Source of the DNA: CAZDJQ01 sp964505765
GTDB taxonomy: Bacteria; Patescibacteriota; Microgenomatia; UBA12405; JAHJSD01
Direction of reading: 5' to 3'
DNA: 64,000 nucleotides
NCBI GenBank assembly: GCA_964505765.1
Contig: CAZDJQ010000001.1
Span: 1 to 64,000 of the forward strand
In this document: one piece after another, positions 28,178 to 35,569 of the stretch
Position numbering within the stretch: position 1 is the first letter of the stretch
Layout: each line of letters begins with the position of its first letter
The notes under the pieces: generated by a model
Told to the model about the DNA's origin: nothing
Database searches by the model: none
What the model saw: only the letters and a program-made list of their open reading frames with translations
Position numbers and translations under genes: made by a program

Positions 28178-28206
28178 ATAATACCATAGTCAAATTTTAG
28201 AAGCAA
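28178..28206 (-). promoter_or_regulatory. Candidate fusA promoter
   Basis: On the minus strand TTGCTT (28201-28206) and TATTAT (28178-28183) are 17 bases apart, and TGG directly precedes the -10, giving an extended -10. The predicted leader is about 105 bases and includes a GCCC/GGGC hairpin (28155-28166) and the 28094-28107 palindrome. It would replace the read-through from rpsG that the inserted island interrupts. Confidence 0.5.
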
Positions 28207-28225
28207 ACAACTTTTCACTAAACAC

Positions 28226-28247
28226 TTCGATGATTCGAATCATCGAA
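28226..28247. repeat. Perfect 22-bp palindrome upstream of fusA
   Basis: The half-site TTCGATGATTC is followed directly by its exact reverse complement, so the palindrome has no spacer. It lies 20 bases upstream of the candidate fusA -35 box and 66 bases after the erm stop. It could be an operator or a hairpin that ends erm transcripts, although no U-run follows on the minus strand. Confidence 0.7.
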
Positions 28248-28266
28248 ATATTTTTTAAGCAAGTTA

Positions 28267-28298
28267 AAATTTAAGTGTGCGATCGCATAGTTAAATTT
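28267..28298. repeat. Interrupted palindrome around TGCGATCGCA
   Basis: The arms AAATTTAA and TTAAATTT flank a core TGCGATCGCA, each separated by a three-base non-pairing spacer. The whole 32-bp element is symmetric except for those spacers. It lies between the island edge and the fusA promoter. Confidence 0.6.
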
Positions 28299-28313
28299 GT
28301 TCTTTAGCAGCGG

Positions 28314-29105
28314 TTAATTGTTCCCGTGTAGAGATAGGTCGCACCTGTCCCTTCTTTTAAAAAGCTCTAACCACTTCTGCAAACTAACCTTTGTAGGCTT
28401 ATCATTTATTGAAATGCCAATATCTTGAGTAATGGTATTTAATTCTTGAGATGAAAAATATCCTGATAAATTTTGCTTTAATCTTCTACCCCCGCCAAAG
28501 CCTTGTTTAATAAATTCTTTATACTCTTTTTTATTATCGTCAGGAATTAGTGGATTCTCTCTTTTGTTTACTTTTAATAGGACCGGGTTAACTTTGGTCG
28601 GCGGCTTGAAATCATTCGACTTAAAATAATGAATTATTGAAAACTTAAACCACGGACCATGAATAACTGAAAACTGTGTGGTCTTATTTACCCCACCCCA
28701 ACGCAAGGCAGTTCTTTTTCTGATAACAGTACATATTTCTTCAGGTGGATTATCAGCATGAATAAATTTTCTGAATAATTTACCCTGGATAGAAAAAGGA
28801 GGATTGCTAAATATTTTATAGGAAGAGTTGGGTAGCGGGAACTTTAGAGCATCATAATTAAAAAGAGTTACATTACTAGGTATCTTATTTCGTAATAAAC
28901 TTACTAGATGTTTATCTTTTTCAATCGCAAGCACTTGATTGCTTCTTTCAGCTAATTCTAAAGTTATTATTCCCTTACCGGGGCCAACTTCAATTGCAGT
29001 ATCATTTTTACCGATAGAAGACTTATCGACCAGTTTTTTTATTAACTGGCGATTGTGAAGAAAATTTTGTGACAGGTGTCGCTTTTGTTTGTACACAGCG
29101 ACCAC
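28314..29105 (-). CDS. Erm-type 23S rRNA adenine-N6 methyltransferase
   Basis: The 263-residue enzyme belongs to the KsgA/Erm family and would methylate adenine in 23S rRNA (A2058 in typical Erm proteins), which blocks macrolide, lincosamide and streptogramin B binding. Motifs are SQNFL (about 13-17), the SAM loop EVGPGKGIIT, an acidic AIEKD, and catalytic NPPF. The middle and C-terminal parts (TQFSVIHGPWF, VNPVLLKVNKR, KPTKVSLQKWLELF) resemble actinomycete Erm proteins more than KsgA. The last 12 or so residues, after LELFKR, are encoded by a REP palindrome and the flanking direct repeat. The gene is AT-rich compared with its neighbours, which suggests transfer. Confidence 0.82.
   Translation of the reverse strand: MVAVYKQKRHLSQNFLHNRQLIKKLVDKSSIGKNDTAIEVGPGKGIITLELAERSNQVLAIEKDKHLVSLLRNKIPSNVTLFNYDALKFPLPNSSYKIFSNPPFSIQGKLFRKFIHADNPPEEICTVIRKRTALRWGGVNKTTQFSVIHGPWFKFSIIHYFKSNDFKPPTKVNPVLLKVNKRENPLIPDDNKKEYKEFIKQGFGGGRRLKQNLSGYFSSQELNTITQDIGISINDKPTKVSLQKWLELFKRRDRCDLSLHGNN
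28316..28327. repeat. Left copy of 12-bp direct repeat flanking the island
   Basis: AATTGTTCCCGT occurs here and again at 30817-30828, in the same orientation. The left copy overlaps the erm stop codon, and the right copy touches the rpsG stop. The layout is that of a target-site duplication or of a recombination scar. Confidence 0.6.
28328..28351. repeat. REP-like palindrome at left island edge
   Basis: GTAGAGATAGGTCGC followed by ACCTGTCCC is a slightly decayed copy of the REP at 30750-30776 (GTAGGGACAGGTCGC..). It begins directly after the direct repeat and lies inside the erm reading frame, coding for its tail. Confidence 0.65.
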
Positions 29106-29172
29106 CCCAAATGAATGTAATCATAAATTACTATATCTTAGCATGGATTCAGTTATTAATAAACTTAAAAAT

Positions 29173-29180
29173 GTTAAAAT
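29173..29180 (+). promoter_or_regulatory. Extended -10 of the kinase-fold gene (leaderless)
   Basis: TG-T-TAAAAT (TG at 29172-29173, TAAAAT at 29175-29180) ends seven bases before the A of the ATG at 29187. No Shine-Dalgarno is present and no good -35 is seen, as expected for an extended -10. Confidence 0.5.
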
Positions 29181-29186
29181 TAAAGC

Positions 29187-29939
29187 ATGACAAAAAAGAA
29201 TACATTTACCCAAAATAGCTATCCTAAATCTTACGGAAATATAAAAAGGGATTTTTATCGCTTGAAAAAATATCTTTTCTTACCAGAAAATAAGCTTGAA
29301 AGTATAGAAAGTAAACTTTGGGAATTTATTTATCAAAAAGCCAAAAAAATCAGCGCCAAAAATGAATTCAAAGATTATGAATTTCTGAATTCCGGCTGGG
29401 AATGGTCAGTTTTTATTAAAAACGAGAATACTTTAATAAAAATACCAGCTGGCATCTTTCGGGAAGTTAATGATAAAAAGTATCTTGAGAATACAGAATT
29501 TGCTTATAATAAAATTCTTGAGTATTTCCCCAACAAATACGTTGCCAAAACCAGATTCAAAAGAGAAAATAATTTAAATATAATGGAGCAACAATATGTT
29601 TCTCCAGAAACAGAAACTAAAAGTGCAGTTATTCTTAACAGAGAATCAACAAATAAAAAAATATTAAAGCAAACTGAAAAGTTCCTTAATTATTCCTTAG
29701 AAATGCTGCTTGATTTTCATTGGCTGCCGGATCTGGACGTAAAAGAAACTAACCAGGGTTTCCACATTCTAAACATTGTTTATAATTCCGATACTTTTAG
29801 CCCAAAAATCATTGACTTTACCGCCTATTATGACGTTTACCGTTTATATCCTCAAAGAACAAAATATGAAGTTAAAAAAAAGGCAAAAAGAATAAGAGAA
29901 GTGATTAAATGGATAAATACTCAAAATGCTATATTTTAG
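29187..29939 (+). CDS. Kinase-fold (phosphotransferase-like) protein of unknown substrate
   Basis: I do not recognise a named family. The 250-residue protein has features of the protein-kinase-like/aminoglycoside-phosphotransferase fold: a beta-strand pair with NSGWEWSVFIKNENTLIKIPAG (about 68-90) that could hold the ATP-binding Lys, a PDL segment in HWLPDLDV followed by an Asn (ILNIVYN), the usual place of a catalytic loop, and PKIIDFT in place of DFG (about 211-217). It diverges from erm across 81 bases and precedes RayT by three bases. A resistance role is only an inference from the erm neighbour. Confidence 0.55.
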   Translation: MTKKNTFTQNSYPKSYGNIKRDFYRLKKYLFLPENKLESIESKLWEFIYQKAKKISAKNEFKDYEFLNSGWEWSVFIKNENTLIKIPAGIFREVNDKKYLENTEFAYNKILEYFPNKYVAKTRFKRENNLNIMEQQYVSPETETKSAVILNRESTNKKILKQTEKFLNYSLEMLLDFHWLPDLDVKETNQGFHILNIVYNSDTFSPKIIDFTAYYDVYRLYPQRTKYEVKKKAKRIREVIKWINTQNAIF

Positions 29940-29942
29940 TTA

Positions 29943-30637
29943 ATGGTTATTTCAAAGCCTAGAAAAAGAAACCGCCTGCCCAACTACGATTATTCTTCTC
30001 CGGGATGGTATTACGTTACAATTTGCACACATAAACTAAAGTATTGGCTTGGCAAAATTAAAAATGGGAAAATACAACTAAATAATTGTGGGTATATTGT
30101 AAAGAAAAAATGGTTGTGGCTGGAAAAACATTTCGAATACATTGAATTGGATGAATATGTTATTATGCCCAACCATTTACACGGNNNNNNNNNNNNNNNN
30201 NNNNNNNNNNNNNNNNNNNNNNNNNNNNNNNNNNNNNNNNNNNNNNNNNNNNNNNNNNNNNNNNNNNNNNNNNNNNNNNNNNNNATTTCGAATACATTGA
30301 ATTGGATGAATATGTTATTATGCCCAACCATTTACACGGAATACTAATAATAAATTCATATTGTAGGGACAATCCTAGGATTGTCCCTACGATAAATGCG
30401 ACAAATACAATAAAAACAAAAATCTACCAACGGCGTTTTAACACATTATCAAAAACTATCAATGCCTTTAAAACCACAGCATCAAAACATATACATTTAT
30501 CTGGTCTAAAAGAATTTAAATGGCAACGATCATTTTATGACCATATTATTAGGAATGAAACTTCACTTTACAAAATTAGACAATATATTGAGGACAATCC
30601 GAGCAAATGGGAAGTTGATAAATTATATTCAAAATAG
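29943..30637 (+). CDS. RayT (REP-associated tyrosine transposase), split by scaffold gap
   Basis: This IS200-like Y1 transposase has the N-terminal PGWYYVTICTH, the HUH motif MPNHLHG and the catalytic Tyr in WQRSFYDHIIRNE near the C-terminus. A run of 100 N (30185-30284) interrupts it, but 55 bases before the Ns are repeated exactly after them. If one copy is kept and the Ns removed, the gene is 540 bases (179 residues) and in frame, so it is probably intact. A perfect REP palindrome lies inside the coding sequence (30363-30390). Such enzymes move REP elements. Confidence 0.9.
30130..30339. other. Scaffold join: 55-bp duplicated ends around 100 N
   Basis: Bases 30130-30184 and 30285-30339 are identical over 55 positions and flank exactly 100 N. 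This is the signature of two contigs that end on the same k-mer and were joined with a fixed-size gap. The real sequence probably has one copy and no gap. Confidence 0.9.
30363..30390. repeat. Perfect 28-bp REP palindrome inside rayT
   Basis: The half-site GTAGGGACAATCCT is followed by its exact reverse complement with no loop. It encodes about nine residues (CRDNPRIVP) between the HUH motif and the tyrosine domain of RayT, without breaking the frame. Confidence 0.9.
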
Positions 30638-30660
30638 GGACAATCCTAGGATTGTCCCTA
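30635..30660. repeat. Perfect 26-bp REP palindrome after rayT
   Basis: This is the same palindrome as at 30363-30390 (half-site TAGGGACAATCCT), sitting directly on the rayT stop codon region. It could form a hairpin ending rayT transcripts. Confidence 0.9.
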
Positions 30661-30678
30661 CAAAAACCAGATTATAAT

Positions 30679-30738
30679 TATATTCAGCTGGACGAATATA
30701 CTATTATGTCCAACCGTTTGCATGAAATATTAATATAG
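30679..30738 (+). pseudogene. Remnant of a second RayT gene
   Basis: The frame reads YIQLDEYTIMSNRLHEILI and then stops. It aligns with YIELDEYVIMPNHLHGILI of the intact RayT but has lost the first His of the HUH motif (NRLH instead of NHLH) and the flanking Gly. No other part of the transposase is seen, so it is a decayed fragment. Confidence 0.75.
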
Positions 30739-30749
30739 ATTCTTCTATC

Positions 30750-30776
30750 GTAGGGACAGGTCGCGACCTGTCCCGA
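30750..30776. repeat. REP palindrome at right island edge
   Basis: The core GGGACAGGTCG and its exact reverse complement (30753-30774) form a 22-bp perfect palindrome, with GTA before it. It is the intact version of the copy at 28328-28351 at the other island edge and differs from the AATCCT-type REPs only in the inner arm. Confidence 0.85.
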
Positions 30777-30816
30777 CAATCAAAAATCAATTGTCAAAAG
30801 TCAACGGTCAAGTGTG

Positions 30817-30828
30817 AATTGTTCCCGT
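30817..30828. repeat. Right copy of 12-bp direct repeat flanking the island
   Basis: AATTGTTCCCGT, identical to 28316-28327. It reaches the first base of the rpsG stop codon on the minus strand, so the island entered right behind rpsG. Confidence 0.6.
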
Positions 30829-31307
30829 TACCAGCGTAGGTGGGAGAAAGCTTTATTGGCATCGGCGGTTCTTTCAACTTGCTGTTTTTTAGCAAAAGCC
30901 GCCCCTTGGCCTTCGGCCGCATCCATAATTTCAGCCGCTAATTTTTCTCCATAAGTGTGATATTGCTTATTTGGTCTTTGTCTTGCCGCCTGAACCAGCC
31001 ATCGAATCGCCAGGGACTTCTGCCTTGAGCTTCTCACCGGCATCGGCACTTGGTATGCCGCCCCGCCGACTCGTCTTGACCGGACTTCCACTCTCGGTTT
31101 GATATTATCGATTGCCTGATCAAAAATTACCATCGGATCAAGCCCCTTTTCTTTTTTAATAATTTCAAAGGCTTTATAAATATGTTTTCTGGCAACCGAT
31201 TTTTTCCCGGATATCATTGATCGATTAATCAATTTGGTCACTAATTCTCTCTTATAAATCGGATCTTTTTCAATTGGTCGTCTTTTCACCGCTCCTTTTC
31301 TAGGCAT
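30828..31307 (-). CDS. rpsG: Ribosomal protein uS7
   Basis: The 159-residue 16S-binding protein has [34 protein letters not shown], the beta-hairpin [19 protein letters not shown] and [13 protein letters not shown]. The ATG at 31307 has GGGGAGGAAA upstream and overlaps the rpsL stop by eight bases. A longer frame to 31373 lacks support. The C-terminus ends AFSHLRW. The island inserts directly after its stop. Confidence 0.96.
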   Translation of the reverse strand: MPRKGAVKRRPIEKDPIYKRELVTKLINRSMISGKKSVARKHIYKAFEIIKKEKGLDPMVIFDQAIDNIKPRVEVRSRRVGGAAYQVPMPVRSSRQKSLAIRWLVQAARQRPNKQYHTYGEKLAAEIMDAAEGQGAAFAKKQQVERTADANKAFSHLRW

Positions 31308-31785
31308 CGGCTGTTTCCTCCCCGGATTCTTCTGATTCCTCATCAATATCTGCCACCGGACCGCTGGTATCAACCACTCCGCCGGACGGAGTCCCGTATT
31401 TGCTTCGTGCTGTTTCTCTTCCGATCACGCCCGAAGAATCATAAACACCTCTAACAATTTGATATTTAACGCCGGGCAGGTCCCGCACTCGCCCGCCGCG
31501 GACTAAAACAACGGCGTGTTCAGTCAGAGTATGGCCTTCCCCGGGGATATAAGCGGTAATTTCTCTCCGGTTGGATAATCTAACTTTAGCGACTTTTCTT
31601 AAAGCAGAGTGAGGTTTTTTAGGAGCCATTGTTTTCACTAAAGTAACCACTCCCTTTTTCTGTGGTGACTTAAGATCAGTCATGTCACTTTTAACCGTGT
31701 TTAATTTACCCCGAAGGGCCGGACTTTTATCTTTTCTTTTTTGTTTTTTACGTCCTTTGCGGACCAATTGATTAATCGTTGGCAT
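31300..31785 (-). CDS. rpsL: Ribosomal protein uS12 with insertion and acidic tail
   Basis: The 161-residue decoding-centre protein is longer than the usual 124-140. [14 protein letters not shown] and [17 protein letters not shown] are normal. About 13 extra residues (27-40, containing KSDMTDL) are inserted before PQKKGV, and a tail of about 24 residues rich in Glu, Asp and Ser follows the usual SKYG end. GGRVRDLPG has Arg where most bacteria have Lys88 (RVKDLPG). It follows rpoC. Confidence 0.95.
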   Translation of the reverse strand: MPTINQLVRKGRKKQKRKDKSPALRGKLNTVKSDMTDLKSPQKKGVVTLVKTMAPKKPHSALRKVAKVRLSNRREITAYIPGEGHTLTEHAVVLVRGGRVRDLPGVKYQIVRGVYDSSGVIGRETARSKYGTPSGGVVDTSGPVADIDEESEESGEETADA

Positions 31786-31795
31786 AGCGATAATT

Positions 31796-31804
31796 ATTAT
31801 AACA
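31796..31804 (-). promoter_or_regulatory. Extended -10 before rpsL
   Basis: On the minus strand TG-T-TATAAT ends 11 bases before the rpsL ATG, giving a predicted leader of about four bases. It would let rpsL-rpsG be transcribed independently of rpoBC. Confidence 0.45.
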
Positions 31805-31816
31805 TATATACCTGGC

Positions 31817-34800
31817 TTACTCTAATTTTGCCCGTTTCGGATCAGTGGGGACTAAGCGGCCGATAATTACATTTTCCTTCAGGCCGACTAAATTATCAAC
31901 TCGACCCAACACCGCGGATTTAGTTAAAACATTGCTGGTGTGCTGGAAAGAAGCGGCCGACAACCAGGAATAAGTGTTCAGTGCCGCTTTAATTAACCCC
32001 AGAATTACTCGTTTTCCTTTAGCTGGCTTGCCGCCTTCTTGTTTAACTTCTTCATTAGCCTCGGCATAAATTGGTTTTTCAATATATTCGCCGATTAAGA
32101 AATCCGTATCTCCCGGATTAACAATCTTTACTCTACTGCTCATTTCCCGGATTAAAGTCTCAAAATGCTTATCATGGATGGAAATCCCTTGGGACTCGTA
32201 AACATTTTGGACTTGGGCCAACAAATAAAGCTGTGCTTTCCGAATACCGCAAACTTCTAACACTTCTTCAACATCCATCGGACCGGTCGATAACCGGGTT
32301 CCTTTTTCAACTTTTTGGCCGTTTTTAATCAGCAATTCTGATGTCAAAGGAACATTATAAGAAACACTGGTTTTTCGTCCTCCTTTTTTACCTTTGATTG
32401 ACACTTGATATCCTTCTTCTGTTTCCTTAATCTCCGCCTTTCCGGTAATTTCTGCGAGCGGGGCCTTGATTTTGGGGGTCCGAACCTCAAGTAATTCTTC
32501 CACCCTGGGCAGACCTTGGGTTACATCCTGCCCGACAACTCCACCAACGTGCTTTGTTCTCATTGTCAATTGCGTCCCCGGCTCTCCAATTGACTGGGCC
32601 GCAATCACTCCAACCGCTTTTCCCATTTGAACTTTTTTCCGGGTAGACATGTCCCAACCGTAACATTTGGCGCAGACTCCGTATTTAGTTCGGCAGTAAA
32701 GAGGCGAACGCACCGCCACTTTATTAACTTTATTATTATTAAGCAAGTCAATAACTTCTTCATTAATAATCCCCCCGGCCTTAACTAATACTTTTTTAGA
32801 CCCGGGTTTAAGAATTTTTCTGGCGGTATAACGGCCAAGAATTCTCTTTTCAAAAGCTTTCTCCCGATCAGTCTTTCTTTTAATAACTAATTTCCTTTTA
32901 GTGCCGCAATCCTCCTCCCGGATTAGACTGCTGTGGGCAACATCGACTAAACGTCTGGTTAAATAGCCGGCATCGGCCGTTTTTAAAGCCGTATCCGTCA
33001 ACCCTTTCCGCGATCCTCGGGCGCCGGTCACGTATTCAAAAACCGAAAGACCTTCTCTGAAATTGGACTTTGTCGGCAAAGGCACTATTCTTCCCAAGGG
33101 ATCAACGACTAACCCTCTCATTCCCGACACTTGCTTAATTTGGTCCCGTGAGACTCGACCAATCCCGGCGTCAGAAATTATCTTGATCGGATCGTCCAGG
33201 CTGAACCGCTCCCAAGTCAAATCGGCAATTTTTTCAGTAGTTTCAATCCATAAGTCTTGAGTTTTTTCTTCTTTTTCATCCTGAGTAATCAAGCCCTCAC
33301 GATAATAATCTTCAATTTCACTTGCCTGCTGGTCAGCCTGTTTAACCAGCTCATTTTTGTTCGGTAAATGCTTACAATCAAATATTGACGGTGATAATCC
33401 GGAATATGTCCCAGCGTTAAAGCCTAACCGCTTCATCGCATCAATTAAGTCAACCACTTTGGTTTTTTCCCAACTGTCAAAGGCCAGACTAACCAATTTC
33501 TTAACCTTACCGGAATCAACCGGTTCATTAACAAAACCCAGCCCTTGAGGAATTGCTTCATTAAAAATAATCCGGCCGACCGTAGTTATTTTAAGCTCAT
33601 CATCGATAATTACTCCAATATATTCTCTTAAATCAATCTCTTTTTTCTGCCAAGCCATCAACACCTCATCTGAACCGGAATACCAGTTTACCTCTTCTTT
33701 TATTTTTTCCGGATCTTTGTTGTGATCTTTTTCCCGCACAGAAGTCAAATAATAACAGCCGACTACCATTTCTTTTGTCGGGACGTCAATCGGCCGCCCG
33801 CTGGCCGGTTTTAATAAATTATGGTCCGGCAACATTAATTCTTTTGATTCCTGCTGGGCTTTTTCAGACAAAGGTAAATGCACTCCCATTTGATCGCCGT
33901 CAAAGTCAGCGTTGAAACCGGAACAAATACAAGGCGGAATTTTTATTGCCAAACTGTCAACCAAAGTCGGCTTAAACGCCTGAATAGACAATTTATGCAA
34001 AGTTGGCGCCCGATTAAGCAGAACATATTTATCTCGGACAACTTCTTCAAGTATTTCAAAAACTTCCGCCGGTTCTTTATCAACATAATTTTTAGCACTC
34101 CGAATATTTGGAGCCAAACCGCGCAAAATAACCTCCCGGATTACGAACGGCCGGAATATTTCCAAAGCAATCTTTTTAGGCAGACCACACTCATTCAACC
34201 TTAATTTCGGACCCACGGCAATTACGCTCCGGCCGGAATAATCCACTCGCTTCCCTAATAAGTTTCTCCGGAACCGGCCCTTTTTCCCTTGAAGCAAATC
34301 TGCTAACGATCTCGGCGGCCGCTTACTGTAACGCTTGCGGCGGGAGCTCTTAGTCGCGTCAATCAACATGTCAACCGATTCTTGAAGCATCCGCTTCTCA
34401 TTTCTTAAAATAATCTCCGGCGCTCCCAGCTCCATCAGTCTTTTTAATCGATTATTCCGGTTGATTACCCGCCGATACAAATCATTTAAATCACTGGTGG
34501 CAAACCGCCCGCCGGTCAATTGAACAATCGGTCTTAAATCCGGCGGAATAACCGGCAAAACCCGAAGCACCATCCACTTTGCTTCGATATCAGACTTTTT
34601 CATCCCGTTAACCAACCGGATTTTACGCATTAATTTCTTTTTCTTTTGTCTGCTTCTGGTCTTGTTTAGGCCTTTTTTCCATTTATTCTTTTTCTTCGTC
34701 AGACTAAGCTGGCTTAAAGCTTTTAAAATCGCTTCCGCTCCCATATCAATTTCAAAAAAGTCGTCAACTTCAAATTCTCTGAAATACTCAAGTTCTTGCT

Positions 34801-35569
34801 CTGACAAAACACTAAGTTCTTCTAAAGACTCTGCTTTATCAATTAACTCTTTTCTTAAATTATTAAGCTTTTCATGTTCCACTGATTCTTTGTTTTTCAA
34901 CCGCTGTTTTTTTTGACGGAACTTTACTTCCAGCTCTTCTTTGGCAATTGCCTGCTGTTCTTTAGATTTGATCTCTTGTTTGATTTTATCTTTCTCGGCT
35001 TTTTTTGACTCCTCCAGTTCTTTAATCTTTTCTTTGACCCGTGTACTGATCAACTCTTTTTTGTCTTCTATTCCTTGTTCAATCTTTTTTCTTGCTCCCC
35101 GCTGTTTCCGTCCGTCGCATTGCAGCACTAGATAACGAGAAAAATAAATTACTCCCTCTAAATCTTTTCGCGGAATTTCAAGCAGCAGTGAAAGCGGTGA
35201 ATAACTGTTCCGCCACAGCCATAAATGCACTACCGGAGCGGCTAAAGCCACGTGTCCCATCCGCTCTCTTCTCACCCGGGAATGAGTAACTTCAACACCG
35301 CATTTATCACAAATAATCCCTCGATATCGAATTTTTTTGTATTTACCGCAGTAACATTGATAATTCTTGGTCGGTCCAAAAATACGCTCATCAAAAAGCC
35401 CGTTTTTTTCCGGCCGCCAAGTTCGATAATTGATTGTCTCCGGCTCAGTCACTTCTCCAAAAGACCAATCCAGAATTTCTTTAGGAGCGGCAAGTTTTAT
35501 TTGCAAGGCGTCAAAATCCAACCCCTTTTTAAACAAATCCATTCTTTTATCGTTTTTTTTATTATTCAT
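31817..35569 (-). CDS. rpoC: RNA polymerase beta' subunit
   Basis: The 1250-residue subunit holds the catalytic NADFDGD motif in [17 protein letters not shown]. The N-terminal zinc ribbon is [20 protein letters not shown], and a second Cys cluster ([13 protein letters not shown]) is in the C-terminal part. About residues 185-290 are a long Lys/Glu-rich coiled-coil-like insertion in place of the usual N-terminal region. It overlaps rpoB by four bases. Confidence 0.97.
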   Translation of the reverse strand: MNNKKNDKRMDLFKKGLDFDALQIKLAAPKEILDWSFGEVTEPETINYRTWRPEKNGLFDERIFGPTKNYQCYCGKYKKIRYRGIICDKCGVEVTHSRVRRERMGHVALAAPVVHLWLWRNSYSPLSLLLEIPRKDLEGVIYFSRYLVLQCDGRKQRGARKKIEQGIEDKKELISTRVKEKIKELEESKKAEKDKIKQEIKSKEQQAIAKEELEVKFRQKKQRLKNKESVEHEKLNNLRKELIDKAESLEELSVLSEQELEYFREFEVDDFFEIDMGAEAILKALSQLSLTKKKNKWKKGLNKTRSRQKKKKLMRKIRLVNGMKKSDIEAKWMVLRVLPVIPPDLRPIVQLTGGRFATSDLNDLYRRVINRNNRLKRLMELGAPEIILRNEKRMLQESVDMLIDATKSSRRKRYSKRPPRSLADLLQGKKGRFRRNLLGKRVDYSGRSVIAVGPKLRLNECGLPKKIALEIFRPFVIREVILRGLAPNIRSAKNYVDKEPAEVFEILEEVVRDKYVLLNRAPTLHKLSIQAFKPTLVDSLAIKIPPCICSGFNADFDGDQMGVHLPLSEKAQQESKELMLPDHNLLKPASGRPIDVPTKEMVVGCYYLTSVREKDHNKDPEKIKEEVNWYSGSDEVLMAWQKKEIDLREYIGVIIDDELKITTVGRIIFNEAIPQGLGFVNEPVDSGKVKKLVSLAFDSWEKTKVVDLIDAMKRLGFNAGTYSGLSPSIFDCKHLPNKNELVKQADQQASEIEDYYREGLITQDEKEEKTQDLWIETTEKIADLTWERFSLDDPIKIISDAGIGRVSRDQIKQVSGMRGLVVDPLGRIVPLPTKSNFREGLSVFEYVTGARGSRKGLTDTALKTADAGYLTRRLVDVAHSSLIREEDCGTKRKLVIKRKTDREKAFEKRILGRYTARKILKPGSKKVLVKAGGIINEEVIDLLNNNKVNKVAVRSPLYCRTKYGVCAKCYGWDMSTRKKVQMGKAVGVIAAQSIGEPGTQLTMRTKHVGGVVGQDVTQGLPRVEELLEVRTPKIKAPLAEITGKAEIKETEEGYQVSIKGKKGGRKTSVSYNVPLTSELLIKNGQKVEKGTRLSTGPMDVEEVLEVCGIRKAQLYLLAQVQNVYESQGISIHDKHFETLIREMSSRVKIVNPGDTDFLIGEYIEKPIYAEANEEVKQEGGKPAKGKRVILGLIKAALNTYSWLSAASFQHTSNVLTKSAVLGRVDNLVGLKENVIIGRLVPTDPKRAKLE

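Noticed and set aside
28119..28260. Possible MITE with inverted ends GCTTAAAAAA..TTTTTTAAGC
   Set aside because: The ends match imperfectly (one base length difference), are A/T-rich, and no target-site duplication flanks them.
28314..29105. Calling the methyltransferase KsgA
   Set aside because: The catalytic motif is NPPF rather than the NLPY usual in KsgA, and the middle and C-terminal motifs fit Erm; the tail and context also differ from housekeeping ksgA.
31308..31373. Longer uS7 start
   Set aside because: It runs inside rpsL; the uS7 N-terminus MPRKGAV at 31307 has its own GGAGG.
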